64,000 nucleotides of DNA from Knoxdaviesia capensis (Eukaryota > Ascomycota > Sordariomycetes > Microascales > Gondwanamycetaceae), in NCBI GenBank assembly GCA_001510575.1, contig LNGK01000003.1, positions 1,987,741 to 2,051,740 on the forward strand, in the 5' to 3' direction. A program made the translations under genes and the position numbers. The notes under the pieces are model-generated. The model ran no database searches. It was not told the DNA's origin and saw nothing but the letters and a program-made list of their open reading frames with translations. Position 1 is the stretch's first letter. Each line of letters starts with the position of its first letter. This document shows positions 43,924 to 55,390 of this stretch, piece by piece.

Positions 43924-46112
43924 TCACTTGAACCGCAGCCGCACAATGGAAAACAGCATGTTCTGCAACACATGCAGCGTGACCGCCGCACTCGTCGGCA
44001 ACAGCTCCGGCCACACGGCGAGGTCGAGCTTGCCCTCGAGATCGACATCGAGCGCGTAGAACCAGCGGATCAGCACGCGCACGGCGATCGCCGCCGCCAG
44101 CTCGCACGCCCACGTGACCGACGACGCCCAGAACGTCACGTCGAACGTGTACACGTCGCCGCCGTTGGCCGCCGAGTCGAACGCGAAGTACGGGTACACG
44201 TTCTTGTTGGCGCCGAAGTGCAGCACCGCCACGCTGCCCAGGAACGTCGCCATCGACGCGTTCTCCGCCACGAAGCGGATGAACACGTTGCGCACGCACA
44301 GCTTCTGGTAGGCCTGGTAGCTCTGCGTCGTGAAGCGCAGCGCCGACAGCCCGCGGTGCATCCACGGCGACATCTGCAGCGGCGTCAGGATGATCAGCGT
44401 GCTGCTGGAGAGCACCTGCAGCATCACGAACTGCGACGGCGACCGCAGCCGCGCGTACAGTGCGCGCACGTACGTCTGGTACGTGAGCATGAAGTAGCTG
44501 CAGAGACAAGAAGAGGATGTTGGGTTAGCAGAGACAGCCAGAAGACGGCCGGATCGAGAGTCCGAGGCCGCCAGCAAGAGCTCACGCTCCAAACACTTAC
44601 AGCTTGAAAATCCAGCTCAGCGGGTAGCTGCCCACCCGCTCCCCCTCGCGCACGCCGAGAATCCACCCGGTCAGCCCGTCGAGCAGGTGCACCGTCACCA
44701 CCCAGCTGTACACGTACACCACGGTCTCCAGGTTCGAGTGCGGCAGCGTGCTCAGGTAGATCTCAGCATAGCCCTCCCCGACAACATAGGCCAGCAGCCC
44801 CACCGACAGCGCCATGCAGAACCAGATGAACCGCACAAAGCTGGCCGGCAGCCACTGGCGCCGCAGCGCCGCCACCGCCGCCAGCGGCCGCCGCGCGCCG
44901 AGCCCATGGCCCGCGCCGCCGTAGTCCCCGCCCGCCACGTGCAGCGCGGCATCCGCCTCGAACGCCTCCGGGTTCAGCGCCGCGCGCCGCCGATCGGCCC
45001 GCCGCGCCGACACCGTCAGGTCGGGCTCGCCCATCCACCACGACGTCGAGAACAGCCGCTGCGTGTCGGACAGCGACTGGCGCAGGCCGAGGTGGCGCTC
45101 GTTGAACATGAGGATCAGGAACGCGATGGCCACCGGCAGCGCCATGGTGATGAAGGTCCACGAGATCCACGCCGTGTTGTGCGTGATGATCGCGCTGTTG
45201 CGGTCGCTCACGTAGAACGGGATCGGCGCCGCGATCGACGTGATGGCGATCAGCGCCACCGTCGCCACGAACCCCAGCGACGTCGGCCACCAGTTGAGGC
45301 TGTACAGGTTGAACACCTTGGTGATCCACATCAGCGCCGTCAGGTTGTAGAAGCCGTAGTACACGAACAGGAAGAACCAGAAGTTCACCCGCACCCGCAC
45401 GGGGCCGTGGCCCGGCGTGTTGGACGGCGTGCCGGGCGTCTGCGGCGAGTCGCCGTCTTCGGCGTTGTCGTCGAGAGGGTACTGCGGGAACGGTATCGCA
45501 CACCATGTGACGGCCTGTGGTGGAAAGAGAGAGAGTAGGTTAGAAGGTCGGCCAAGGATTGTGGAGACACACCAAAAAAGAAAGAAAAAAAGGGAAACCC
45601 CGGCAGAAACTCACCAGTGCCGCTGGAATGACCACCAGTATCAGATAGCGGCTCCACCACAGGTTGACTACGCGCTTGACAGCGCCCTGGCGCGGCTCGA
45701 CCCAAAGATCGACGAACCGCTTCGCCGCGCGCCGCGCCCGCACGCGAACCCGCAGCCACCGGCCGCCAGCCAGCAGCTCGTCGTCGTCGTCGTCGTCCTC
45801 GCCGTCCAGATCGTCGCCACTGCTGCCATCGCCAACAAGGTTATACACAGCGCCGCCGGCAGCCCCGTCACCAGCGCCTGAAGAAGCTAAGCCGGCGGCC
45901 ACCAGCGCGCCGTAGCCCGGGTGGAAGCTGCCGCGGCCGAACGAGCCCGACAGCGCCCCCAGCCGGCGCGGGTTGCCCGCGTGGCTGTGGCCGTGGTCGT
46001 GGTCTTGCGGCGGCGGCGGGACGGCGCGGTATCGGCCGAGCAGCGGCGACGAGTCGCCCTGGTAGCGGGTGCGGGACTCGGTGCCCTGGGTGAACTGGAA
46101 GAAGGACGGCAT
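43924..46112 (-). CDS. Fungal multipass membrane protein, family not recognised
   Basis: Exons 46112-45615, 45514-44601 and 44497-43924 give 661 residues; introns are 100 and 103 nt with GTGAGT and GTAAGT donors and clean CAG acceptors. The first 120 residues are polar and probably cytosolic, with an acidic run (DDLDGEDDDDDDE, about 106-118), followed by a hydrophobic segment (SRYLILVVIPAALAV, about 153-168). About eight to ten further hydrophobic spans follow in pairs (about 215-260, 265-330, 415-450, 490-510, 525-560, 590-640). A polar, Ala/Arg-rich loop (about 350-400) separates the two halves. Aromatic-rich segments such as FWFFLFVYYGFYNLTALMW and WISWTF suggest a transporter, channel or lipid-handling protein, but I know of no family to name. 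An upstream CAG/GTT repeat lies in the leader. Confidence 0.85.
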
Positions 46113-48549
46113 GGCGGACGTGTCCAGCTCTGTGTTGCTGTTGCTGTTGTTGTTGTTGTTGTGTGGGTTGTTTGGTCTCCCTCCGGTTCGGGTAGCTTTG
46201 TTCCCCCGCGCCGCGTTTGGGGGAGAAAGAAATGAGATCGGGGTCCGCGGATCTCAGCGCTGGAGGGTCGGGCACACGGCGCGGGGGAGGTCGAGGGAGG
46301 AGAGTTTCGGCGAACAACGGCGAGGCATGGAGATAACTGGCTTGGCTGGCAATATTATATTCTATGGGAGTAGGGAGGTCGTCGTACGAAAGAAAGCCGG
46401 TGCGACACACAAGAAACGCGGGACCAAGTCGCGTCAAAAGACCAGAGATACAGACACACAAATCCAGAGAAGAGGAGAAAAGATGCACACCGAGTTTGGC
46501 AGAGAAAACGAGATATCGGTCAAAGATGGAGAAATGGAGAAGGCTGTACTTGGTGGATACTAACTGCACACATGTTTAATTAACACCCACCCTGACTGAC
46601 TTTCATGCCTTTGATGCCAACCCTAAGGGATCGGCAACCCTAACACTTCAGTTCCAGTCACCTGGTTCGTGATTCATGCTTCTTCCACTTCTTGGTGTCT
46701 GAAGCCAACACAGTGCCCTCCCCAGGCGTCGAAGCCGCCCACAAAAGAAAATCGCCCCGAGGGTCTGGTGCTATCCTGGATTCCCGCTCTATTAACGCGG
46801 CAGGCCGGACGGACGACGACCACTCATGGCCTGCCGGTGAAACTTTGTTATTCGAATCCATCCCCCGACCTATTCACGGCCATACTCCGGTCGGATGTTA
46901 CCCGACAGAATGATCATGCGGAGGCCGGGGGGCCCTCGTTTGTCGGCGAACATGAAGAACTCTACGAAAGCCTGCTGGTCAACAGCAATCAACCACCGGC
47001 CGGTGTTCAGTCCTCTCCCGGGTTTTAAAAGGCCCCTCAGGCAAGGCATAGATCGGCCCGGATCGCACCCGGGCCACGACGCAGATTGGTGAACTAGTTC
47101 GGCCCGCTGGGAGCTGCCTGAAACCTGCGCGAAACGGTACAACTACTCTCGGCTCACATCTGCGTCGCTGCTTTCACGGGCCAGCTAACTCTACCGATGA
47201 CTTGCCTGCTCCGTAGTGGCTCAGCTGTCAAAAAGAATCCAGCAAGTCACGCCCGCTGAGTCGATCTGCAATAGCATTGATAGAGAATAGACTGAAGTTA
47301 TGTCAGCAGCAATCAAGCTAGTGTAGACGGCGAACGGAGATGCCGGCGAGAGGACGGCGATGATGATGATCGGAACAGAAGCACATGTCTCGGCACGGGC
47401 GGTTGTTAGCCCGGAGTGCGCTCGCTTTTAGGCCAGGCACGAGGAATACATCGTCCGCTAGATTGGGACTTTGGGTAGAGAAGCAGCAGCAGCAGCAGCA
47501 GCAAAAAGCAATGTCCGCCCGTCGGCTGAACTGCCGTTGCAAACGCCGCCGCCGCCGGTTGGTTTCCCGCTTCTTCACACCACATATGCAAGGCAGAAGT
47601 ACAGACACGTAGAGCCTCACTTCCCGCTGTGCATGTTCGGTACTCTAAAATTGCACACCGGCAGGGTGGAATTCAAGCCCGTGAGATACATGCATGTCAA
47701 GATACAGGATATAGGTACCAGTACACTTCCAAACAAGCCCATTCTGGTGTGTGGCGTTTACAGGTACACGTATGCAGTGGGTACAAGGTACAAGCACAGC
47801 GACCCTATTGCAGTTTCTCCGACAGTTAGCCGGCCATGTCTCCCCCTAAACCACAGCACCTGTTTGCCACTGAAAGTCCCCCCGGCCCGTCTAATCTTCG
47901 CCTATTTGGCCGTTTGCCCTCCATCGACTTCTTCTCCTTTCCATCATGCTATCATTTTCTTAGGGTTATGGTCACTGAAGTACCCTGCTTTTGCGTTCAG
48001 TACCTTGTACCCTATAAAACCACTGCTACAGGGGCCCGTCCAGCCAATCATCTCCCCACATCAGCTAGTGAGACAAACCCCGCCAAAGTGAAGTGTGTAC
48101 TGTGTTGCTTTGCTTGTTAACACATCTGCTGCCTTCCAATAGTGCATATATGTAATCTTCTCTTTGTATTTTCTCTTATCCCATAATAGCATCGTTTTGT
48201 TATCATATCACAACAGCTGTCAAGCCACATTGAGTATTCTTTTGTGTGTTTACAACTGTCCTCTATTTATATCGGTGACTGTGTTGATCATTGGTCTTGA
48301 CACTCTTGCTGGTGTCCTTCTCCCGTCTTCCGATTTTCGTCCCTTCTCCTTATCTCTCGTCTTTGTTTGTCCCTTCATTCCCCGTTCCCTCTTCCTCCTC
48401 TCTCTCTCTCTCTTCACGTTTTGTCTCTCTCCTCTCACAGCCTTCTTCATCTCATCCTTTCGATCACAGGTTACCAGCAACCTCTTCACTCCCCCCCTCA
48501 CTCTCACAGTCTTTTCCTCCGTCCCCGTTTCCGTCCCTTCTTTCGAGAC
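46113..48549. other. Divergent intergenic region, membrane protein / dsk2
   Basis: 2.4 kb without a supportable gene. Contains a GTT-type run at 46136-46162 in the leader of the membrane protein gene, half-telobox motifs (AACCCTAA) at about 46619 and 46637, a GCA run at 47484-47503, and a long CT-rich leader for dsk2 (48290-48549). Confidence 0.55.
47484..47503 (+). repeat. (GCA)n microsatellite
   Basis: Six to seven uninterrupted GCA units. Confidence 0.9.
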
Positions 48550-49917
48550 ATGGCCGATCCCGCGACCGCAGACACCGCCGGCGAGGCCGCCGATGTCCAG
48601 CTCACCTTCAAGGTCAAGACGTCGGCCGACGGCACCCACACCGTGACCATGGCCGAATCCGCCACCGTTCTCGACCTAAAGACCAAGCTCGCCGCCGAAG
48701 ACCTGGCTAACATCCCCGTCGACCGCCAGCGCCTGATCTACTCCGGCCGCGTGCTGAAGAACGACGACGCCCTCTCGACCTACAAGATCAAGCCCAACAA
48801 CATTGTCCACCTCGTGAAGAGCGCCGCGAGCAACCCGACTCCGGCCTCGACTTCGTCGGCTGCCGCCGCTACCCCGGCCGTGCCCACCAACATGAGCGCC
48901 GGTACCGCGAACAACCCGCTGGCTGCCCTTACCGGCGCCCGCTATGCTGGCCACATCAACCTCCCCACTCGCGATGTGTTTGGTGCCGACGGAGGCGTAA
49001 GTTTTCCCACCCCGCTTCGTATCTTTCAGCAGCTCCCCACAGCTACTAACCCTTTGCCCTGTGTGGCTCCCTCTCTTTCTCCCCAGATGGGCGCTCCTCC
49101 TAGCGATGACCAGATCGCTCAAATGCTCTCCGACCCCAACGTCCAACAATCGATGAATGCCGCCCTCAACAACCCCGACTTCGTCAACCACATTGTCAAC
49201 TCGCACCCCACCCTCCGCAACATTCCCAATGCCCGCGAGATGCTGCAGTCGCCGTTCATGCGCCAGCTGCTTACCAACCCCGACATGCTGCGCATGGCCA
49301 CTCGCATGTCCCGCGGCATGGGCCCCGGCGGCGAGCAGTTCAACGCCTTCCCTGCCCCGGGAGCCACCGATACCACGCCCTCTGGTGCTGCTGCTCCGAC
49401 CGCTCCCGGCGCGACTCCTGGCGCGGCCGCTCCTAACGGTCAAAATCCCTTTGCCGGACTTGCTGGTGCCCCTCCGCCGTGGTTCGCCGGCATGTTCGAC
49501 GCCGGCGCTGCTGGCGGTGCCGCTGCCGACCCGGCCTCCAACCCGTTCATGGCCATGTTTGGTCCTCCGGGCGGTGCTGCCGCCGGCACCACCCCCGCTG
49601 CCGGTGCTGGTGCCGGTGCCCCCGCTGCTGGAGCCACCGGCACTCCGGGCGCAGGCAGTCCCGCCATGCCGCCCAACCCGTTCTTCCCCGCCGGCATGTG
49701 GCCCCCCAGCGACGAGATGATGTGGGCGGCCATGCGTGGCGCCTCTCCCGGCGCGGCTGCCGCACAAGACACCCGCCCGCCGGAAGAGCGCTACGCGGAC
49801 CAGCTTCGTCAGCTCAACGACATGGGATTCTTCGATTTTGAGCGCAATGTCGCTGCCTTGCGGCGGAGTGGAGGCAGCGTGCAGGGCGCCATTGAGCACC
49901 TGCTGAACGGAGCTTGA
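48550..49917 (+). CDS. dsk2: Ubiquilin-type proteasome shuttle factor Dsk2
   Basis: Exons 48550-48996 and 49087-49917 give 425 residues. The start at 48550 (GAGACATGGCC) precedes the ubiquitin-like domain by about 15 residues; an in-frame upstream ATG in the CT-rich leader would add a Ser/Pro/His tail and is unlikely. Domains: UBL (about 15-90), STI1/heat-shock-chaperonin repeats (about 160-245, with SDPNVQQSMNAALNNPDF and NPDMLRMATRMSRGMGP), a long Ala/Gly/Pro linker with NPFAGL and NPFMAMFGP segments, and a C-terminal UBA (about 382-424, with LNDMGFFDFERNVAALRRSGG). Dsk2 binds ubiquitinated clients by UBA and the proteasome by UBL, and serves ERAD; Mnl1 and Hrd3 of this window act upstream. 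The 90-nt intron (48997-49086) is a multiple of three with no stop in frame. Confidence 0.97.
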   Translation: MADPATADTAGEAADVQLTFKVKTSADGTHTVTMAESATVLDLKTKLAAEDLANIPVDRQRLIYSGRVLKNDDALSTYKIKPNNIVHLVKSAASNPTPASTSSAAAATPAVPTNMSAGTANNPLAALTGARYAGHINLPTRDVFGADGGVSFPTPLRIFQQLPTATNPLPCVAPSLSPQMGAPPSDDQIAQMLSDPNVQQSMNAALNNPDFVNHIVNSHPTLRNIPNAREMLQSPFMRQLLTNPDMLRMATRMSRGMGPGGEQFNAFPAPGATDTTPSGAAAPTAPGATPGAAAPNGQNPFAGLAGAPPPWFAGMFDAGAAGGAAADPASNPFMAMFGPPGGAAAGTTPAAGAGAGAPAAGATGTPGAGSPAMPPNPFFPAGMWPPSDEMMWAAMRGASPGAAAAQDTRPPEERYADQLRQLNDMGFFDFERNVAALRRSGGSVQGAIEHLLNGA

Positions 49918-50933
49918 GCCTCCAGCCAGCCGGCTATGGGAGTTCCAGCAGAGCAGAAAGGATGCATTCCCAGCTCTCAACACTTCATCCATCGTCTCTT
50001 TGTCTCTCCTCATACATACGACCTCCCGCCTGCTGGTTCTCTCTTTCGGGTGGTCTCCTAGCGCTCTCGGGGTTCTCTTAGCTATCCGTCTGGTTTCTTT
50101 GCGGAGGGGGTTTGCTTTTGTCTCGTAATTCTTGGGAAAGTCACATTTCTCAGGCTCTGTTTTCTGTTTTTGCGGGGGAAGACGCATTGCCCCATAACTC
50201 CCCCATGTTCTTCTCTTCTCTGCTTCCTGACACTCCGAAATCCGCCTGTACCACATAGCCTTCGTTTTTCTCTCTCACTCTCACTCTCTCTCTCTCTCTC
50301 GATACTATCACTCACATCCTCTCATTCTCCCCTTCTTTCTCTCATCCCTCTTTATTATTCTTCTCGTCATTTTTTTGCTCTTGTATGAAGATATGAATTA
50401 GGGTTGGACGGTAACCGTGGTAAATTTTCCGTGTTTTTTTTTCTTTTTCTTCTCGTCCATATTCTGTAGCTGAAATACCAGGATGGCTATGGTCTTTCTA
50501 CTTGTCGATTGTGTTTCTAGAGCCTGGTGTCGTCGTGTCTATTGACTCCGTGTCTCTGAGACTGTATCTTTGTTTTTCGTTTCTCCTGTGAACCAGTTGG
50601 GTCAGCGCAACATTTCAAGAATGTCACTTTCTCCACCGATTGCACGACGAGTTCCCCACCTCTGATTTTGGAAGCCCTCGTCAGTGTCTGCGGAGAGTGG
50701 ATAGCAAGCGGGATCTCTGTTCCGCATATTAATAAGCGCCATAGTCATCGTTGTTGGATGGCTTTTCCATCTTATCTCAAGGTCCACTGGTCTCTGCATC
50801 CAAACAAACCCTAACCCTAACCAGATCCGGAAATTCTCCCACGCTAGCTTTATAGCGGACTTCGATCGGGCAGAGCCAGCACTTGATCCTGACAACTTTC
50901 CCCAGATTCCACACACTTCTGACTTTGCCAACA
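49918..50933. other. Intergenic, dsk2 / npr2
   Basis: Holds the dsk2 3' UTR, a CT run (50272-50300) and the npr2 promoter. A telobox (50807-50822) lies 112 bp before the npr2 start. No gene seen. Confidence 0.6.
50807..50822 (+). promoter_or_regulatory. Telobox in npr2 promoter
   Basis: AACCCTAACCCTAACC, 2.5 telomere units, 112 bp upstream of the npr2 ATG. Such AACCCTAA boxes are bound by Myb-type (Tbf1/telobox) factors in fungi; that role here is inferred. Confidence 0.5.
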
Positions 50934-52416
50934 ATGTCGGACGGCGAGAATGGATCAACGATGATCGTGGGGATATTCTATGCGCGGTTCTTTTCCCATG
51001 AAGGTACGGATCGACATGGCGCCTCTCTTGCTCGATCCTCCACTGACCGACTGATTCGCAGGCACGCGCATCGTGGCGCAAAGCCCGCCGGGGCTGATCG
51101 GGCCGGCGAAGAGCAGCGTGCTGGACTTCGACGTGGTGCAGGAGTACATAATCCCGCGCAAGGCGTTCTGCAACCGCTACGTGACGGTGACGGACGCGGA
51201 CGGCAAGTACACGGTGCTGGGGTTCCCGGTGCTGATTCCGCACAGCAAGTACGAGCGCAACGAGTTCATCTTCAACTTCGGGCTGGTGGTCGAGTCGGAC
51301 GTCGACCAGATCCCGTACGAGCGCGTGGTGCGGCGGCTGGCCGTGACGTTCGCTGAGATGGAGAAGCAGAGCGAGTACCTGAGCTCGCAGCACGCACGGC
51401 CCGGCGGCGGCGGCGGCGGCGCCGGTAGCGGGAGCGGCGACGGCGACGGCGCGGTGAGTGCGCCGCACCGGCCGATCCAGAGTTTGCTAGAGATTGTGAA
51501 GGAGGATCTGAACAACTACGGCGAGTGCATGATTCCGGTTGGTAAGTGAGAGCTGCGTGAATCTGCCCGTCGGTTGTATGTGTGTTACGTATACGGAACT
51601 AACGCTTCCCCCCCCCCACCCCACCCTGCAGACGAGGCGAACACGATCAACATGAAGTTGTTTCCGTACCACAAGAACCCGGCAGAGGTGAAGCCATGGC
51701 ACGTGCCGGTTGCGAAGATGAAGCTCTCGGAGATCGTCGACCCGACATGGGACCTGACGATGCAGAAGGTGATCGCGCACATCGACGGCGTGTCGGACGT
51801 GCGGCGCATTGCGTGGGCGGCCGACGTCTCGCTCAACCTGGCGCAGGCGGCGCTGCGCCACCTGCTGTACTACGACACGATCCTGCTGCTGGACATGTTC
51901 TTCTTCGCGAGCTCGTACGGCGTGCGGCCGGGCGTCCGCGACTTCGTGGCGAACGTCGACGGCATGGTCGACGAGTGCGCGGCGTACGTGTGCGTCAACC
52001 CGCGCGCCGCGCCCGGCCGCCGCCGCCTGCCGAACTACACGCTGGTGCGGCTCATGACGTCGTTCTGCGTCGGCCGATCCGTGCTCGAGTGGGTGCGCAT
52101 GCACCGCGACGCCGGGCTCGACGTGCTGCACTACCTCGACGTGCGCCGCCTCGTGCAGTTCGGCGTCGTCAAGGGCTGCCTGTACCGCGTCAACAAGTAT
52201 GTCGTGTCCAAGCAGTACATCGCCGCGCTCGCCTCCGGCCAGGCTGTGCCGCCTCCGCCTGCTGCCGGCGGCGGCGAGGACCTGCAGAAGTACACTGATG
52301 GCTGCCACACTTTCGACCAGATCATCGTTGAGCAGAACCTCGATGATGCGGAGATTGTGGCCAAGCTGAAGACGCTGAAGGTGCCCAGTGGGGATCTGAG
52401 CTTGCTGTACTGCTGA
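50934..52416 (+). CDS. npr2: Nitrogen permease regulator 2 (Npr2/NPRL2), SEACIT/GATOR1 subunit
   Basis: Exons 50934-51003, 51062-51541 and 51632-52416 give 444 residues; introns are 58 nt (the shortest here) and 90 nt, donors GTACGG and GTAAGT. Npr2 with Npr3 and Iml1 forms SEACIT/GATOR1, which represses TORC1 at the vacuole during amino acid or nitrogen shortage. The N-terminal longin-like region starts with MIVGIFYARFFSHEG and includes DFDVVQEYIIPRKAFCNRYV and FIFNFGLVVE. A Gly/Ser/Asp low-complexity loop lies at about 145-165. Conserved later segments are KLFPYHKNPAEVKPWHVPV, TWDLTMQKVIAHIDGV and the winged-helix C-terminus up to GDLSLLYC. It ends 295 bp from the convergent mitochondrial TyrRS gene. 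Confidence 0.97.
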
Positions 52417-52711
52417 GAGGAGGGAGAGTTGTTGCTGGCTGTTTTGTTTTTTGTCGTGTTTTTATACCCGGTTATTGCGAGAATTTGTGATGGGAAAACG
52501 CTCATTACACGAACCTGCGCGGCGACGGTGGAGTCATGTCTATTGCTTGATAATATTACACATGTTTATATTGTACACAAGAGATTGCTTTTCTATATGC
52601 CTCCCCTTCAGCCTTGTCCCCCCCCCAAAAAAAACAAAACACACAATCATACAGACAGGATATGGTACAGATTACAACTTCTCAAACAGGCCCCCCTCAA
52701 CCCCGAAGACA

Positions 52712-54814
52712 TCAGCTGCGCTCGCCCTTGAAGTAATGATCAGACGCCCGCTTCAGCTTCTTTTCGCGCTTCGACGGGAACTCAATCGCCTCGTTGTTCG
52801 CCACCGTCAACGTCTCCTCGCCGAGGACCTCGCCCGCCCCGTGCTCGGAGATGCGCTCCTGCAGCCGCGCCCGCAGCTCCGCCATCGTCAGGGACTCGCC
52901 GTTGGCCTCGGCCTCCTCGCGCAGGGCCTGCATGACCATGCGCACCTTGCCCTTGTACGGCTCGCCGACGTACTCCTGGCCGGACTCCTTCCACTCCTCG
53001 TCCGAGACCACCTCGATGATGCGCACGTTGCGCCGGCCCTTGCGCAGGATCAGGATCTTGTCGTCGATCAGGAACTTGGCCGTGTCCTCGGGGAACCACG
53101 CCTTGATCGGCGTCCAGTCCAGGCTTCCCGGAATCAGCTTCTTCATGTGCGGGCCGGGCGACGCCGCCACGTACGCGCCCTGCTGGTGCACCAGCCGGTT
53201 CGCCGCCGTCACGCTCTCGGCCAGCCCCGCCGCGTGCAGGATGCGCGCAATCGACTTGCCGCGGATCAGCGACTCCGGCAGCTGCATCGAGCTCTGCATC
53301 GCCGAGTTCGGGCTCGTCGGCTGGCCCTCGATCACCTCGCCGTTGGTCACCTTGCGCGCCAGGTGGCTCGGGATCAGGCCCGCCGGCATCTCCACCGCGC
53401 CCTTGCCGAACACGAACTGGTGCTGCAGCTGCTCGCGGATGGCGACCTCGGGGCCGTGGATCAGCGACACTACCTCAAACGCCAGCGTGTGCTGGGCCAC
53501 CCGCCGCGACGGGTCCTCGGCGTGTCGGGCCATGAGCGTCGAGATGGTATCCAGGGGCAGGAAGGTAAAGAGGCGGAGGAGGCCCTCCACCTCCTCATCG
53601 GACCGTTGCACGAAGTATCCGTAGAAGTTGAACGGCGTAGTCAGAAGGCCGTCCAGCCAGACGGCGTTTCCAGCGCTCTTGCCGAACTTGGCACCCGACG
53701 AGTCCGTTAGCAGCGGCACGGTAAAGCCGACGGGGTCGTTCATCGCGGTGGCGGGGATCTTCTTGTGTTCGGCTTCCTCGGTCTCGCGGAGAATCTTGAG
53801 AACGTCAAGACCGGCCACGATGTTGCCGTACTGGTCGGATCCTCCAATCTGCATCTGCACGCCCATGTGGCTGTAGACGTGGTAGAAATCCCAGCCCTGC
53901 AGAAGCGGGTAGGTGAACTCGGCAAACGACATGCCGTCGCCTTCGGTCATCTTCCGTTTGACACTAGAATGCAAAAGTCAGACACTGGAGCCGATTCTCC
54001 TGGAATACACGGAGCGGGTGGCCAACTTACGTATCCCGGGACAGCATGGGCCCCAGGCGGATGTGCCGGCCGAGTCTCTTCAGCATATCGTACATCGGCA
54101 GCCGATTCAGCCACATGTTGTTGTTCCACAGGTGGTGGCGGCCGGCCCAATCGCCCTCGTAGCCGTATTTCCGGCCGATGCTTTCGACGTTCTGCCAGAT
54201 GCGCTCGAGCTGGTAGTGCATCTTGGTGATGTTCCGCGTCACGTCGCCGTTGGACAGGATTTCGCGCGACTGGAGCCGGCCGGTAGGGTCGCCGACGCGC
54301 GCGGTGGCGCCGCCGATCAGCGTGACGGTGGGGTATCCGTGGAAGTACATCCAGAAAAGCGGCATCAGCGGGAGCAGGTGGCCGACGTGTAGCGACTCGG
54401 CGGTGGGGTCGATGCCGACGTAGGCGCCGATGCGTTTCGAGGCGACGAGGTCCTTGATGGCCTCCGGGCGGCTAGATGGGCCAACAAGCAAGCACCGGTC
54501 AGCTACTGCTGTCTAACTCAACCCTCAGGGAGAGCCAATTGGGGCTTTACAACGTACCCTGCAACATCCTTAACGAACCCGCGCTCGTTGAAGATATCCC
54601 ACACATTCGGCGCCTGTCCGGCCTTCATCCGCAGCGACCGCTCGTAAAACTCCTCTTCGGCCTTGGCCTTCTTGGCCAGATGCGACTGCGAGATCCATCT
54701 TACCCGCGGCAGGATTCGTATTTGAAGCTCGAACTGGCAGGATATGCATTGCCATGATCTGGCGCTGGAGAGAGTTGGCCGTTGGCGCAAAGGGGCCAAG
54801 GCGGAGGAGGCCAT
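52712..54814 (-). CDS. msy1: Mitochondrial tyrosyl-tRNA synthetase (CYT-18 type)
   Basis: Exons 54814-54558, 54471-54031 and 53963-52712 give 649 residues; introns are 86 and 67 nt with GTACGT and GTAAGT donors and TAG acceptors. It charges mitochondrial tRNA-Tyr. The N-terminus (about 1-45) is Arg/Ser-rich without acidic residues, a mitochondrial presequence. The class I core has the HIGH-type HVGH motif (114-117), GGSDQYGNI (about 273-281, tyrosine and tRNA contacts) and KFGKS (325-329). The C-terminal S4-like domain (about 520-649) ends in a Lys-rich tail. The length and N-terminal extension match Pezizomycotina mitochondrial TyrRSs, of which Neurospora CYT-18 also promotes group I intron splicing; that second role here is inference. 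Divergent from sdh4. Confidence 0.97.
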
Positions 54815-55390
54815 TGTCGAAGGCAGAACCCGTGGGTTATGGGTCTGAGAAATGAGAAATTAAAGGAATTAGAAGTATACACAAAAGGAAATGTATGGGT
54901 TAAGATGCTCGCTGCTGTGATCTGTTGGGTGTTGTGTCGATCCAGCAACACTGAATTATTGGAGGCACACTGAGAATCTGATCTGAAGATAGCTTCACTA
55001 AAAAAAAAAAAAAAAAAACCGTGACTCGCGTCAGAATTTTTGGGTGACTAAGCGTGCTCGCAAGGAAATTTGCGCCTGAGATTCCAGGCTCCGACTTTGT
55101 GTTCTTTCCTCAAGCCACTGACCACTGTCATTTTCAGCCAATCACACGAGCTTCAATTAGATCCTCGGCAATCAACTGAGGTCATGAATTTTATCAGTGC
55201 TATTTTTTCTGTTTTTTGGTTCGACAGTCGATGAATTGCTTGTAAACCACGCTTTCTCTTTTCTTCTCTTCATTCTCTCTTCCCACGACTTTTCTTCCAC
55301 CCCCTCCATTTCTCGGTTCGAACTCTTGTCGCCCACTCCATCTTCAGCCGAGAGGTGTTTCTATTTTTCTTGGTCTCTCCTTCCCCAGCC
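54815..55390. promoter_or_regulatory. Shared divergent promoter, mitochondrial TyrRS / sdh4
   Basis: 576 bp between two genes for mitochondrial proteins. A CCAAT box (55138-55142) lies about 250 bp from the sdh4 start; CCAAT is the target of the HAP/CBC complex that controls respiratory genes in fungi. A poly-A run at 55001-55018 may exclude nucleosomes. Confidence 0.55.

Noticed and set aside
44687..45538. Long + open frame rich in Arg/His/Gln
   Set aside because: Antisense shadow of the GC-rich second exon of the membrane protein gene; composition is typical of such shadows.
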